Shown here: positions 13,664-24,892 of the stretch, in pieces
Numbering within the stretch: position 1 is the stretch's first letter
Layout of the letters: each line of letters begins with the position of its first letter
DNA from: Eopsaltria australis
Taxonomy: Eukaryota; Chordata; Aves; Passeriformes; Petroicidae
DNA: 64,000 nucleotides
Direction of reading: 5' to 3'
Assembly (NCBI GenBank): GCA_034509425.1
Contig: JAVTVJ010000142.1
Location: 1,246,501-1,310,500 of the forward strand
Notes under the pieces: generated by a model
Seen by the model: the letters and a program-made list of their open reading frames with translations, nothing else
Database searches by the model: none
What the model was told of the DNA's origin: nothing
Made by a program: the position numbers and the translations under genes

Positions 13664-15557
13664 CTGAAAAATTGAGATATGCATGGTTAATATGGCTTAT
13701 AAGTTGTCATTTTTCCTCCCCAGACCCACAAATAAATAAAAGGTTACATCTTTAAACTCCTCCACTAATTCATGCATTTACATCTAACCAGTTGCGTCAT
13801 TATACAAGACATGTTTGGACTATGCCTTTGACAGTTTAAAATATCTACATTTATTCCAAGCAAAGAACCCACATAGGTTCCTTAATTCAGTAAAAGAATG
13901 AGAATAATATAGAAATTATATTTCAAAGGTAACTTTTTGTCTTGCAACGGTAACCACAGCATGCAGAAATTATCAGATCCCTTGCAAAAAAAAAACTAAA
14001 GCCCTGCATGAAAACGTGGTTAGTGACAACTACAACCTTTCTTGGAAATACTGCAAAATAAATGACAAAACCAGGAAAGAACGAATTGTAAATTCTAATG
14101 GGCTATTTGTTTGTCATTCGCAAACACATGAGAACAGCAATTAGCTATTGCTTGCATTCTTCTTAAGTGAGCGAAACGACTACTCTGCTACCAAATAACC
14201 CACCCAAAATGTGGGGTTTTAGTCCAAGCATTTCAGACACTGCCAAGAAAACAACTCAACATGGTGCGGATGGAATCACTTGCCTAAGTAATCCTCATGT
14301 ATTCCTTTAGCACTTCTTAAGCGACAATGATCTCTTTTAAGCTCATTAATTAAAGGACACTAAGAAGAATTTTTCCCAATTGATCAAAAGCCTAAGTCAC
14401 TTATTTTAAATACACTTAAAAGGTGACGAGATAGACAATTGCCAGTCCTCGACCCATCATTAGCACTAAAGCATACCATCGAAACAGGAAAAAATATCTA
14501 GAATGAATGGAGGGGAGAAAGAAAACAGGATTCCAGTCTGATTTGGAAACTGCAAAATTTTCAGTACCCTCATGCCGCTGCTAAATCCAGCTACACTGAA
14601 GTCTGAGGACCTTTCCATAACTGTCTCTGAAGAAGTGCAAGGCAATAGGGATACACTGGTTCCCCAGACTTGTCCTCTCCCCAGCAATTATGGCAATGTC
14701 CCATTGGCACAGATGTCAAAATATCATTAAACCTGTTTCATAAAGTTGGTTGCTTGGGGTTTTTTTCTACACCCAAGCAGAAGAAATTATCTGAGTTCAC
14801 ATTACTTCTTTTCCCTGAGACTATAAAGCATCTCAATAAGTGCCTGTGTGTGACAGTGGTGCCCACCCGTATTACCAGAGCTGGGGAACCATGCACTATG
14901 TATAGTCAGACCGCTGCTCTCAACATTGGGCGAATTAATTCACCTCTGCCTCGGTGCATTGTTATGACGACTCCAGCGTAAACGGATAAAGGAGATGCTG
15001 GTCCCGTTATAACTCATCTCCTCCAGGAACAGCAGGATGTTAACTAGCGAGTCCCCGCAGCCGAGGGGCGACTCCCCCCGCCACCAGCCAGCCCTCGCCC
15101 CCGGCTCGGCACGGCAAACACACGCCGTGTACGCGCTGACAATGGAAGTGAGGCCAAGGGAGGAGGAAAACGCACGGCAAGGCTGAAATTCAACTTGCGA
15201 CCCCGAGGATGTGAAAGGAGGGAAGAGCGTTTGCCGTCTCCTTCCAGCTGCCATTTATTGTCGCCCATCCTTAAACGGGCGAGGGAGATAGCTGGGCTGC
15301 GGGAGCCCCTTGTGCTCCCTCCTCGCCTCCGTAGGGTCACGGCTGTGCAGCCCCAGCGTGGATATTAAATAAAAAGACTGGTAGATGCTGAAAACCGACG
15401 CCATTTTGATGAATGATAACATTAGAGAAATGGGAATCTTTGGGCGGGGGGGGGTGGGGGGTTGGAAGAGGCAGGCAGGCAGGTAGGGAAGCGGAGAGGT
15501 GGGTGGGTTGGGCGGGGGGGGTGGGGGTGGGAGGGAGGTGACAGAGGATATACCCAC
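13664..15557 (-). other. NOVA1: NOVA1 intron 1
   Basis: This 1894 bp intron has GT at its exon 1 side and AG at its exon 2 side. Its first 500 bases or so are still inside the CpG island, are C-rich on the NOVA1 strand, and include long C runs (G runs on the plus strand at about 15441-15530). The remainder becomes AT-rich. It contains open frames at 14940-15254 and 15044-15340 (minus) that are products of the GC-rich composition; I recognise no protein in them. No repeat element was recognised. Confidence 0.9.
15438..15540 (+). repeat. Poly-G runs (G-quadruplex-capable) in intron 1
   Basis: The plus strand carries closely spaced runs of 3 to 10 G at about 15442-15463 and again at 15509-15537. 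The arrangement fits the four-run pattern of a G-quadruplex. The complementary NOVA1-sense strand is C-rich, so the structure would form in the non-transcript DNA strand, just downstream of the exon 1 donor. Confidence 0.7.
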
Positions 15558-15693
15558 CGCCCGTGTTGGTCCTCTTGGTGCTGCCGGCTTCAGGGGGGGC
15601 TTCAAGCGGTCTTTTCCGGGAGTCCGGCGGGTCCAGGTCTATGGGAACCCCGGTGTGGGTCCCGTTCTGCTGGATGGGAGCTGCCGCCATCAT
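15558..15693 (-). CDS. NOVA1: NOVA1 exon 1 coding part: N-terminus with bipartite NLS
   Basis: This is the first coding exon of the neuronal RNA-binding splicing regulator NOVA1. Minus-strand translation from 15693 gives 45 residues beginning MMAAAPIQQNGTHTGVPIDL and ending STKRTNTG, which matches the vertebrate NOVA1 N-terminus as I know it. Basic clusters near residues 26-28 (RKR) and 40-41 (KR), separated by an acidic/Pro linker, form the known bipartite nuclear localisation signal. Two ATGs are in tandem; the second has A at -3 and G at +4, so it has the stronger initiation context. The exon ends at 15558 after the first base of a Glu codon (phase 1), followed by donor GTGGGT. Exon 2 completes that codon as GAG, giving NTG-EDGQ as in the known protein. 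The open frame continues past the donor into intron 1, but that stretch is not NOVA1 sequence. Confidence 0.96.
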
Positions 15694-16260
15694 GTTTGCT
15701 GCTGCTCGGAGGAGAATTGTCTCTTCCCTTCTCTGGTGGGGGGGCAGGGAGGGAAGGGGGGAGGAGGAGGAGGAGGAGAAGGAAGGGGGTGGAGGAGGAG
15801 GAGGAGGAGGGGAGGGGGCTCGTCCCGTTCTCTTGTCCTTTTCGAAAATGTAGAGCTAAGATCGGGATTGTCGAGGATGCTGCGCGCCTTGTTTATCTGG
15901 CACCCGGGGGGAGGGAAGGGAAAGGAGGGAGGGAAGCGGGTAGGACTGGACTGGAGGAGCAGCTGCAGTGCAGTGTCAGGAGGAGACGAGGAGAAGGGAG
16001 ACAGGGGAACGAGGGGGGCGAGAGAGGGAAAAGAAAGGGGAAGAGGAGAGGAGGGGAAAGAATGAAAAGAGTGAGACAGGAGGAGGAGAGGACAGAGTGA
16101 GTGGGAGAGGAGAGGAGGGGAGAGAGTGAGTGGGAGAGGAGGGGAGAGAGAACGAGTGAGACAGAATCGGTGGGAAGGGAGGGAGGGAGGAAGGGAGGGG
16201 GAGAAGGAGGGAGCGAGCGGTGTAAATGGTGGGCGAGGGAGAGAGTGGGAGATGATTCAC
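15694..16260 (-). other. NOVA1: Probable NOVA1 5' leader / proximal promoter, pyrimidine-rich in the sense strand
   Basis: The sequence immediately upstream of the NOVA1 start codons must contain at least part of the 5' untranslated region, but the transcription start cannot be fixed from sequence. On the NOVA1 strand it is dominated by C and T. A leader transcribed through it would be a long CU-rich RNA with little self-pairing. No clear TATA box is present at the usual distance upstream of a plausible start. Confidence 0.45.
15715..16256. repeat. Polypurine block (GGA/GAG-rich) on the plus strand
   Basis: About 540 bases are overwhelmingly A and G on the plus strand. The block includes GGA-triplet runs near 15760-15815 and GAGAGG/GAGTGG arrays near 16020-16220. 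Within it, a unit of about 32 bp starting GTGAGTGGGAGAGGAGGGGA occurs roughly twice in tandem near 16096-16150. The block is broken by a more mixed segment at about 15818-15910. It explains the long Arg/Gly/Glu-rich open frames found there on the plus strand and the Ser/Pro/Leu-rich ones on the minus strand. Confidence 0.85.
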
Positions 16261-16599
16261 GCTGTTTCTGAGCCCCCTTCCGCCCCTGCCCGCCCAAGTG
16301 CCGTGCCTGACGCTGCGGCTCAGCTGCCCGCCGCTCCCGGGCTCCCGTGCCCTCCCTCGCTGACGGGCTCGTGTGCTCGGGGGTGGAGAGGGGGATCGCT
16401 GCCGGGGTGTGCGGCGCTGCTCCCCTCCAGCCCCAGCACCGCGGGCGGCTGGCTGGGGGCTGGGGCCGCCACCCTCAGTTGGACCGCAGAAACCCTAAAG
16501 GCAGGAGAGGTTAGAACCATGGGAGGGGGCACAAGGACGGGGGTGTACGAGGGCAGGCGGGGGGGTGGGGAGGGTGATGGGGGGGGTGATAAAACAGAA

Positions 16600-16765
16600 G
16601 GGCGGGGCTTCCATGGGAGACAGGCGGGAGATGCGGCCAATGGGAGCAAAAGAGAGAGAGGCTGGGATTGCAGCGCGTCGCCAATCGCGGACCGGCGCCG
16701 GCAGAGCCGTTGAGGGGAGGCGGGGGCGGTTTAACCTCTGCGGCGGGGGCGGTGGCGGGGCGGGA
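16600..16765. promoter_or_regulatory. GC-box and CCAAT-box cluster
   Basis: A consensus GC box (GGGCGGGGC) lies at 16600-16608. CCAAT boxes in the plus orientation lie at 16637-16641 and 16681-16685, 44 bp apart. Further GGGGCGG motifs lie at about 16745-16764. These match Sp/KLF and NF-Y sites. NF-Y pairs spaced by a few helical turns are typical of TATA-less promoters. Whether the cluster serves NOVA1 (minus), a divergent plus-strand transcript, or both cannot be decided here. Confidence 0.5.
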
Positions 16766-17472
16766 GTGTGCGGAGGCCGGCTGCCGCCTCGGGAGGGTCC
16801 CCGCCGTGATGCGGCGTCACCTGGGTTACACGCTGCGCCTCACAGGCCCGCAGCTGCGTGGGAGGACGGCTGAGATGGCCCGAGGAGGCGGTGGGATACC
16901 GGGGACATGTCCTCGCCCAGGCTGGCTGCACCAGCCGCGCGGTGCGGCCGCGGCCCTCCCTCCGGCCGCGCTCGGTCCCCGCCGGCTGCCCCGGGTGGCG
17001 GGCGGCGGGCAGCGCTGCCGCTGCGCGCCGGAGCCGCGGCCGCGCCGGGCTGCATCGCGCAGGCTTGTACAGAAATTAATAAAGATATTATTGTTACGCT
17101 ATGACAGCCGGTCTAGCTGGAGCTGTGCGACACAAAGCCGCGTTGCTTACCTAAATAGTTCCTAGAGAACTTAAAGATATTTCACTGCTGCGAAGGTTAT
17201 TTCTGCTTGCAGATCTCAGTTCAGGTGGAAGATTAGAACGTTGTAAGGTGCGGGGGGATGGGGAAGCAGGGCTCGGGGAATTGTCTGTGCACCAGGAAAG
17301 CATTTTTACTATTTGACTCTTTGCTATTTATTGACTCGTTTCCTTTGAAAAAAAACTCGCACACCGCTGCAACTGTGACGGCAGTGGTCAGCACTGGAGC
17401 ATCAATTCCGTACAAAATTTAGGAACGTGTGTTTATTGCGTTACACCACGCTCTGTGCTAAATTCGTATTGA

Positions 17473-17486
17473 TGTGTGTGTGTGTG
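17473..17486 (+). repeat. (TG)7 microsatellite
   Basis: Seven perfect TG units sit just outside the CpG island. Confidence 0.85.
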
Positions 17487-20400
17487 CGGCATGGCTGCTG
17501 ACTCGATTCCTCCTAATACACGAGCTTAAAACCTGGCTGCTTGTGGATGAAATCCAATTTCCATTCTAAGCTCCCTGGGAGACAGCCTTAGTTTTAGTAA
17601 TCACTTACCATTACTGCCCCAAACAATTTTTAATACTTAAAATGCACGTATCATGTATAATATATAGCACATCACCTTATAAATTACAAGCCAGATAGGT
17701 AATGCATTATAGGATATTAAACCATGCACACGTTAACATCTAAACAGGCTCCTGCCCAAATGCACTCACAAATTAAGAACTCAATCCAGCACTTCACATA
17801 GGAAACTTTCAATGACTTCTTTGGGAATTGTGTCCCAGGAATGTGATATCTAGCCTCCTTGCCAGCAGATGAAATAGATGCAGCAGATTCAGTAACAATT
17901 TGATAGCATATATGGTCAGAAAAATTATTGTATAAAAATGGAACTCTCTTACTCATCATATACCCTTTGTATCTAAGATACTCTGACTCATAATTGCTTA
18001 GTTTACTGACTGAAATAAAATTCTAGGCTTCTGTTACCTTGGCAGTTGCTGACACAATTATGGTACAGCAAACTGGGGACTGGTTCTAGCTCTTCCATTT
18101 TCTTTACTGAGTTTCAGCCGAAGAATTTTATTAGTATTTGAGCCAGAAAGAGCACCGCGTGACTTGTAAATCTCAGGTCCAGTTTGTAGGGTCATCAGTC
18201 CTAAGAAACCTCTTCTTGTTTGTAAACCAAGCAAATGTCTTACAGAAACTTTTGAAGACAAAAATAAAAACCACGATCTTCGAATCAGGCCATCTTGAGT
18301 CAATTTCCGCAGTGAAACTGGATAAATTATAACACTGCTCTCTTTATCTCACTGACTATGTCCCATTCATCTGTAGCAACATTGAAACAAACAATTCTCT
18401 GGTTTTTAGACCACATCTGTTTTACTGTGCCCCCTGCACCAATTTTAATTATGTGACAGATCTGATTGGATTCAGCACCTGCAAGTCCTCCCTTTGGGAT
18501 CTCCAATTAGCTTATAAAACATTTACTTGATTGCATTCTTGAAACAAAAGTATTGTTTCATCCTAACAAGAGAAATATTAAAGTGTGGAATAAAAAAAGG
18601 TTTTAACGTGATAAGTGTGTATGTTGTTTGTGTATCTAGCTTCCATAAGCTTAGAGGAAAAAGTGGTAATCCTGAAACCTAATTTCCTCAGACTCAGCAG
18701 ATGTCTGTCCTGTGTTAGCCTGTTTCTTTACTGACAGCTGTTTCACAAGTGCCTCCCCTCGTCTCTACAGAATGCCTTTTGTTTGATAATTTCCCTCTAC
18801 ATTATCTCCCATCCCACTTAGACAAGCTTTTTCAACTTTTCTAGCAATATTAGAGGGTTTTTTATAGTTTAAAGACAGGTTCATTTTTGAAGTTGGCTTT
18901 AGCTATGTAAGTAGCCTCTCAGCTACCTTCTCAGTAACAGTTCTACTTAACTAAGCAGATAGCCGCACGTAATCCACATTTCAACAAATAACCGATTTAG
19001 TATTAAGGGAAGTTTTAATTATCACAGCTATGCTTCAGAATATGCGCTTTTTTTCTCCTTATTTAATTGCTTGGAGCAGTGATAATGAAGGTCGAGGGGG
19101 GAATATCACATAAAGTGCAGCCCTCTAGTGGCAGAGGTCACTTGGAGTTTAAAGCAAACTGGGTCTTTGTCATGGGTGGAGGCAATGAAAGGAACAGCTT
19201 TTAGCAAAATGCAGGCAAGTGCCCTGCGTTGTTCATGGTCTGAAGCACGAGTGAAAAGAGTTGTGGCGGTCTGTAATACCACCTTGCTCCCACTCTGTTG
19301 TAATATCTGTGCAGAAAGTACTGGTGGAAAATATAAAAAACCGTGTGTCAGTAGAGCTTTCCTCTTTTTCCTAATCTGTAATCTGCTGTTCATCTTTTCT
19401 GTTTTCAGTCAGCTCCAGACTGGTGTACCTGACCAGAGGTTTTTCAAGCAGTTGTGAGATCTTGATTTCTTTCCTGTCTGTATCCATCATATTCTACCAC
19501 ACAATGTATTCTGTAACTTCAGTAAGAGTTTGTTCAGAGATGACATGGAGTACAAATTCCATTTGCAAGCTTTATTTCTAAAATCATTCTCAGCTGGTGG
19601 AGATATGGATGCTAGCATTCATATTAATCTCTCCCACAGATGTGAGACCTGTGCTTAGAATTGAAAGTGATTAGGAACAGGGAGAAATTAAGCATATATA
19701 TTAACAAATAGAAATCTGCATAATAACTCAGGTGAAGTTCTAGTAAACATCACTTCATCTGATAAAGTCTACTTTGTGGAGCAAGACTCAATCTCCTGTT
19801 TCTTTTAGAGGTGATGGATAGTTCTCATCTGACTAACAGAATGAAGAGTTCATTTATCCCCTTATGGGAAATATGACAGAGTTCAATAATCATTAGATGA
19901 AAAACGATACCTCTTAAACATCCTGGCTAGGTAAAAGAAAACAGATTCTGTCTTTGTCCAAAAGGACTGGCAGCTTTTTATTACTGGATGGTTGCTGTGA
20001 CTCTTGCAAAATTTGGATTCACTGTAATTGCAGTTAGTGATGAACTCAGAAGACTCTTTCAAGTCTTTAACATCCATCTTCTGTTTATGAAACCTTTTTC
20101 CTCCAACAATCTATCAGTTAAACTATTATTATTGTTGATTAAGTTATCCAATTGTTGCTTGTTTAAATACTACAGAATTTGTTTATCAGTAAATACTTTT
20201 TCATTTCAGTGGAACTTCTCCAAGATTCCAGCAACATTAACCTGAAGAAAACCAAACCCAGCATTTGGGGAAAAGCTTGAACACATTAGACAGAAAATGA
20301 CCCGATTATCTGTTTTTCCATATTTATATTGTTTTTATTATCTGCACCTACATTATATGCGTTGCCAAACTAAAAGCCAAGTGTTAATAATCGTACTCTT

Positions 20401-20673
20401 CACTGAAAAGAGCATGGACAACTGCTAAATCTCTTCATATTGTAGACCATTGCTACAGAGTAGCTTTCTTTTTCTGGGAAACTGAGGATGATAACTTAAA
20501 ATCAGTAAAAATGTGACCGTACCATTTATCAAAACGTGAATCTGTTGGCTAAAATTCTTTATCTGGTGGTGGAAGGAGGAAATTTTTGTAGGAAATCAAT
20601 GCCTATTTCTTCCCTCTCAGCAGAGAGATCACCTGTCTCCTATTCTGACAAAGTTCATCAAAATTTACAGACC

Positions 20674-20706
20674 TTTTTTTTTTTTTTTTTTTTTTTTTCT
20701 TTTTTT
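20674..20706 (+). repeat. Poly-T tract followed by CAG
   Basis: Twenty-five T, one C, then seven T lead into CAGG. It is either the reversed poly-A tail of a retroposed sequence or a simple homopolymer. It also looks like an extreme pyrimidine tract plus 3' splice site on the plus strand. Confidence 0.9.
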
Positions 20707-23700
20707 CAGGATTAAGGAATTGAATCAATCTGACTTCTTCATTTCTGAATCTGTAGGTCAGATTTATAAGGGGTTACCTGGGAATTTACCCAGATCTCAA
20801 TGTAGAAAACAAGATAGCCTCAGGACAAGGTAATTTTTCATCCCTCCCAAGGAATTGTCATTGTGGATCCAGGTATCTGAAACTCTAGTGGCTGAACACT
20901 TACCCCAAGAAGTCATCCCCCCAATGATCTTTATGTACAGCAATTTAAAGACCTTTTATTTCTCAGAATGAAAAAAAAATAAAGACTAGATTTCAATCAC
21001 CTTCCAAAAATAGTAGTATCCTCTGTTTTCTTTAGGTTCTTTTTTGTGTGTGTTGTTTTGGTTTTAATAGAAAAATACATATTCAGGGATTAAAACTGAT
21101 ATAAACTACGAGAAATTCCACTGTAATGAAACAATGTAATATCGTATATGAGAAATAGCAGGATCACCTTGTGTAGCTTTGTCAGTTTACAGTGTTACTG
21201 ACTGGGTACCTTTTGTTACTATCTTACAGGACACTGGTGAAGTCTCTGGTCTACAAACTGAATTCAGCCAGCTATCACTCCAGGTGCTACAGTATGCACT
21301 ACTTTAACAGTATGGTGAACAGTGTATTTTTCAAGGAATCAGCATACCTATCAATCTGTTATTGCAATCGCTATAACAGTATTACTATTTTATGTGTCAT
21401 TTTGCCCACCCACCACCAACTGTCTTATTTGTTTGAAATTTTGGCAGTTTACAATAAGCGAGTAAGGAAAAAGATACATTAACTGTAAGATTAGTTTCTT
21501 TGATTCTGTTGTCAAGCTTGATTACCTTTCTGAAATAATGTAGTCTTAAAATACAGGACTTTAATCAGGATTGGATTAGAATTCTGCTATAGTTCAACTC
21601 ATACAAAAGTTATTTTAGTGGAAAAGATCAGACATCTTTCTGGAAAAGGAATGGAAAGCGGAAAATAAACATATTGCACAGTAGACAAAGGAAAAATAAG
21701 GAGACAATAAAGACAAAGGCACTGTTTTTTTTTCTCTTGTAAACAAAATTTATATTAAATAATGTGGCAAAATTTGAGTTGCTCTGATCTCTTTGCTCAC
21801 TGATATAATGTATACTACTTGAGATTATTAAAGACAACTATAGCCTGGTAAAAGTGTATTAGTAAACTCTCCTACTGTTAACCACCAAGAAACTCAATTT
21901 TGTACTGTATAATTTATAATCAATTTTCCAAATAATAAGCTATTCCAGCAGAAGTAATTTTTACAGGTATAATACTATTATAATGGTACAAATCTTGCCA
22001 ATGGAAAGACAAGAAAAGTAGTATCTCTAATATTATCGAAATGGAGATCCAGATGTCTTTAAAAACACTTTTTAAATGCTTATAATAAAAAAATTCATAT
22101 GCCAGTAGATTACAAATTAAATCTTCAGCACAGCAAGATTTTAGGAAAAAGTTATTACCATTAAAAATACACTGGGAACTTTAAGAGATTCCTCCCTGGA
22201 GTTTAGCAAATACCTTAGAATTTTTCTTCAAGAAGTTATTTCACTTCACCAACAAAATTTAATGATTCCATTTTTTTTTTTACTACCCACCTGAAATTGA
22301 TTTCTACAAAATACCCCTGAACTGAAAAGTCTTCCAGTGGGGGAGGGTAAACAGCTAAAACTGGCTGCCAGGATAAATTGGCCAGAATGATTTGGCACAT
22401 ATCCTGAGTTTGCCATGAAAACATGTATCTGTGTGTCAGCTGCACACAAAGGCTATCTGGCCCCAGAAAAAGCACAGGGATTAGGCATAATGCTGCCTAT
22501 TTGAGACAAAGGGTATTCCTTAGTGCAGTGAGGTTAAAACAGACAGCTCATCAGTAGTACAAGTCTATCTGAATTATTTAGTTACCATTTTGAGCCAGAA
22601 GGAAGTGGTGGCAGATTATTAATGACTTTTGGGGTCTATTCATCTCTTTATTTTGTTTCAGTGAAAGCTGTACTGGAAACATGAAAAAGTGCCAAAATTT
22701 GAGTCAGTTTTACTTTAATCACTTACAAGATATAGAATCACTTTCTTATTTCAATGCTAGCTGAAAAATGTAACTGATTTTGATTTATATTTCACTTAGA
22801 CTTATGAGGTTGCTATTTATGTTTGTAAGTGGGTGCATGACCAAAGTGAATGGAACAACTCATATGCTCTAGAAAATAGAAGTCCATGGATCTACTGGAT
22901 GAAAACTGTTTTATTGATTTCAAGGGGGTTTAAGTTATTCAATACAAAATACTTCAGGGAATAAATAGTGAAGAGTATAAGGAAATTGTAGAAAAGATAT
23001 TAACAAAGGCTGCAATTCTTATTGCATTCTTGCAATAAGAGAGATTCTTGTCATACTCCAGTGATGGTCAATTTGAATTAATTTTGCATAGAAATATTTA
23101 CAGATATGTAATAAGAACATATATTAAAAATATTTAGGAACATATATTTTTCCCTTTTAATTAATTATATATAAACAAAATAACAGCTGGTATATAATTT
23201 AAAATTTGGCAGTTGCAAAAATGAAGACTAAGGATGCAGTTTCCAATAATTTAAAATCGTAAGTTAAGGTGAAAATCTTTACATGGCCATGTGTTATGTT
23301 GACAATAAACAGATCTAAATAAGATGTTAGAGTTACAAATTATATTTGTAAAAAAGCCTGATTATTTTGCCTGTGTAATTTTTTCAGAATATTTTTGTTG
23401 TAATATTTTAGCTGAGTAGGAAGACTCCTGATTCAAAATTTCTCAATATTTGTATTTCTCTTTTCATTCTTATTTTCATTTAAAGGTTTAGGTTGCTTCC
23501 TCTAGAACAGAAAAAAATCATATGTTGAAACAGTAAAAATAAAATTGCTGCAGAACTGAGTCATTGCAAGTGAGATGAATGCCCATAAAAAAAGTACAAA
23601 TTACAAAAAAACCCCAGAAACAGGATCATAGTGCATTTGCAACAATGCTTGCAGATGCATCATGGCTCACAACAAAGGTATTTGTAAGTGGACCTCCTGC

Positions 23701-24544
23701 CTCTGTCGCATGCTGTCATTGCTGTGGATTGACTGCTGTTAGATCCCTGTAATCCTGAGCCCCGGGATCTTGTCCTACATGTTTACCCCACTTGGTATGC
23801 ATGTCAGTACGTATTTAAAATGGAAATGAACTCTAATCTTTGTATGTGTTAATAGAGAAGGGTTTTAATCTCCTAAACCCCATATTTACCATGGTGTTGT
23901 TTTGTTGTTTGGATTTTTTAAAAATAAAGTTTATAAAAAGCTGTGTTCAGAATTTCTGCTTCAATTTATTGGTTTATCCTCTTAGGTTTGGTTAATATAT
24001 GGCATTTCTTAACTCAATAGTGTGTCATGGAAATAATATTATGGAATTTGTTCAAGGATGAGGAGAAGAATAGATTAACAACAACTATTGGTCAAAAAAT
24101 TACATTTTAATAAGGGAAAGTCTTGTCAACTTTCTTATCTGAAATGCAATTGAAAGAATAAAATGTATTTTAGAAGACTCATGTTACAGATATAGAAATA
24201 ATATACAATTACCATTCACTTGTGAGATTATGTTGTCATGTAGATGTTATGGGGAGATTAAAACCTAAACATTATCTAATTAAGAAAAAGTTCATTAAAA
24301 CTATCATACCCCATTCCACCTGAAAATGCATTGTTGACAACAGATGAAAAATAATGTACTTCCTTTGAAAGTGGTTAAAAAGTCACCAATATAATTGAGT
24401 TCCAGTCCTTACTCCTGTACGAAAATTCATATTTGCAGTTTCTTGTACCCAGTACAATTCTTTGTACAATCTTTGTGACAATCACTGTTATTTTCATATT
24501 GTGATTGTTATTAATAAATATTTGCATCATCCAGCTACTCCTTA

Positions 24545-24892
24545 GAACTTGGTTTCATGACCATTTCTCTGGGAACAGTGTTCCAGTGGCTGACCAACCC
24601 CTCAGTGAAGCACCTTTTCCCAGTCTGGTTCTGGTAGGAAGTTCCCCTGATGGAGTTCCACTCCATTTCCTCATGTCCTATCACTGGTCACCAGACAGAG
24701 GAGATCAGCACCTTCCCCTCTACTGCTCTTCTTGAGGAAGTTGAAGACTGAGAGGGGGTCTTCCCTCATCTTTTTCTTCTCCAAGCTCCAACAAACCAAG
24801 TGACCCTGGCTGCTTTTCCCTGCCTTTCACCGTCTTGGTCAACCTTTTCTGAATGGTCTCCAATAGTTTCATGCTCTTCTTATATCAAGGAA
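24545..24892 (-). mobile_element. CR1 LINE fragment (3' region, truncated)
   Basis: The plus strand reads as the complement of the CR1 3' region. Landmarks are TTCCAGTGGCTGACCA, CTCAGTGAAGCACC, TCCTCATGTCCTATCACTGG, CTTCTCCAAGCTCCAACAAA and a final CATGCTCTTCTTATATC. CR1 is the dominant non-LTR retrotransposon of birds. The terminal part with the ATTCTATG repeats is missing on the left, so this is a decayed internal piece. The 76-codon open frame inside it is not a gene. Confidence 0.8.

Larger units (their letters stand above)
15030..17140. promoter_or_regulatory. NOVA1: CpG-island promoter region of NOVA1
   Basis: A roughly 2 kb interval is much richer in G+C and CpG than the AT-rich sequence on both sides. 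It covers the start of intron 1, exon 1, the leader and the upstream flank. CpG density is highest at about 15040-15120, 15550-15700 and 16660-17060, and lower in the polypurine block. Unmethylated islands of this kind are the usual promoters of neuronal RNA-binding protein genes. Such promoters often fire in both directions, so a plus-strand noncoding transcript starting here is plausible. Confidence 0.85.
17150..24544. other. Intergenic sequence upstream of NOVA1
   Basis: AT-rich, non-coding sequence lies between the NOVA1 promoter and the first recognised CR1 fragment. A (TG)7 tract and a poly-T tract are listed separately. Open frames here are short and have no recognisable domains. No RNA gene was recognised. 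Confidence 0.7.

Noticed and set aside
15462..16100. Plus-strand open frames up to 212 codons, rich in Arg, Gly and Glu
   Set aside because: They arise from the purine-only block, which rarely contains stop codons in any frame. No domain is recognisable, and they are antisense to NOVA1 exon 1.
15893..16297. Minus-strand Ser/Pro/Leu-rich open frames upstream of NOVA1
   Set aside because: Complement of the polypurine block; low-complexity translation with no NOVA1 similarity.
16126..17165. Plus-strand open frames of 195 and 165 codons in the CpG island
   Set aside because: GC-rich composition suppresses stops. The translations are Ala/Gly/Arg/Pro-rich without a domain or clear start context.
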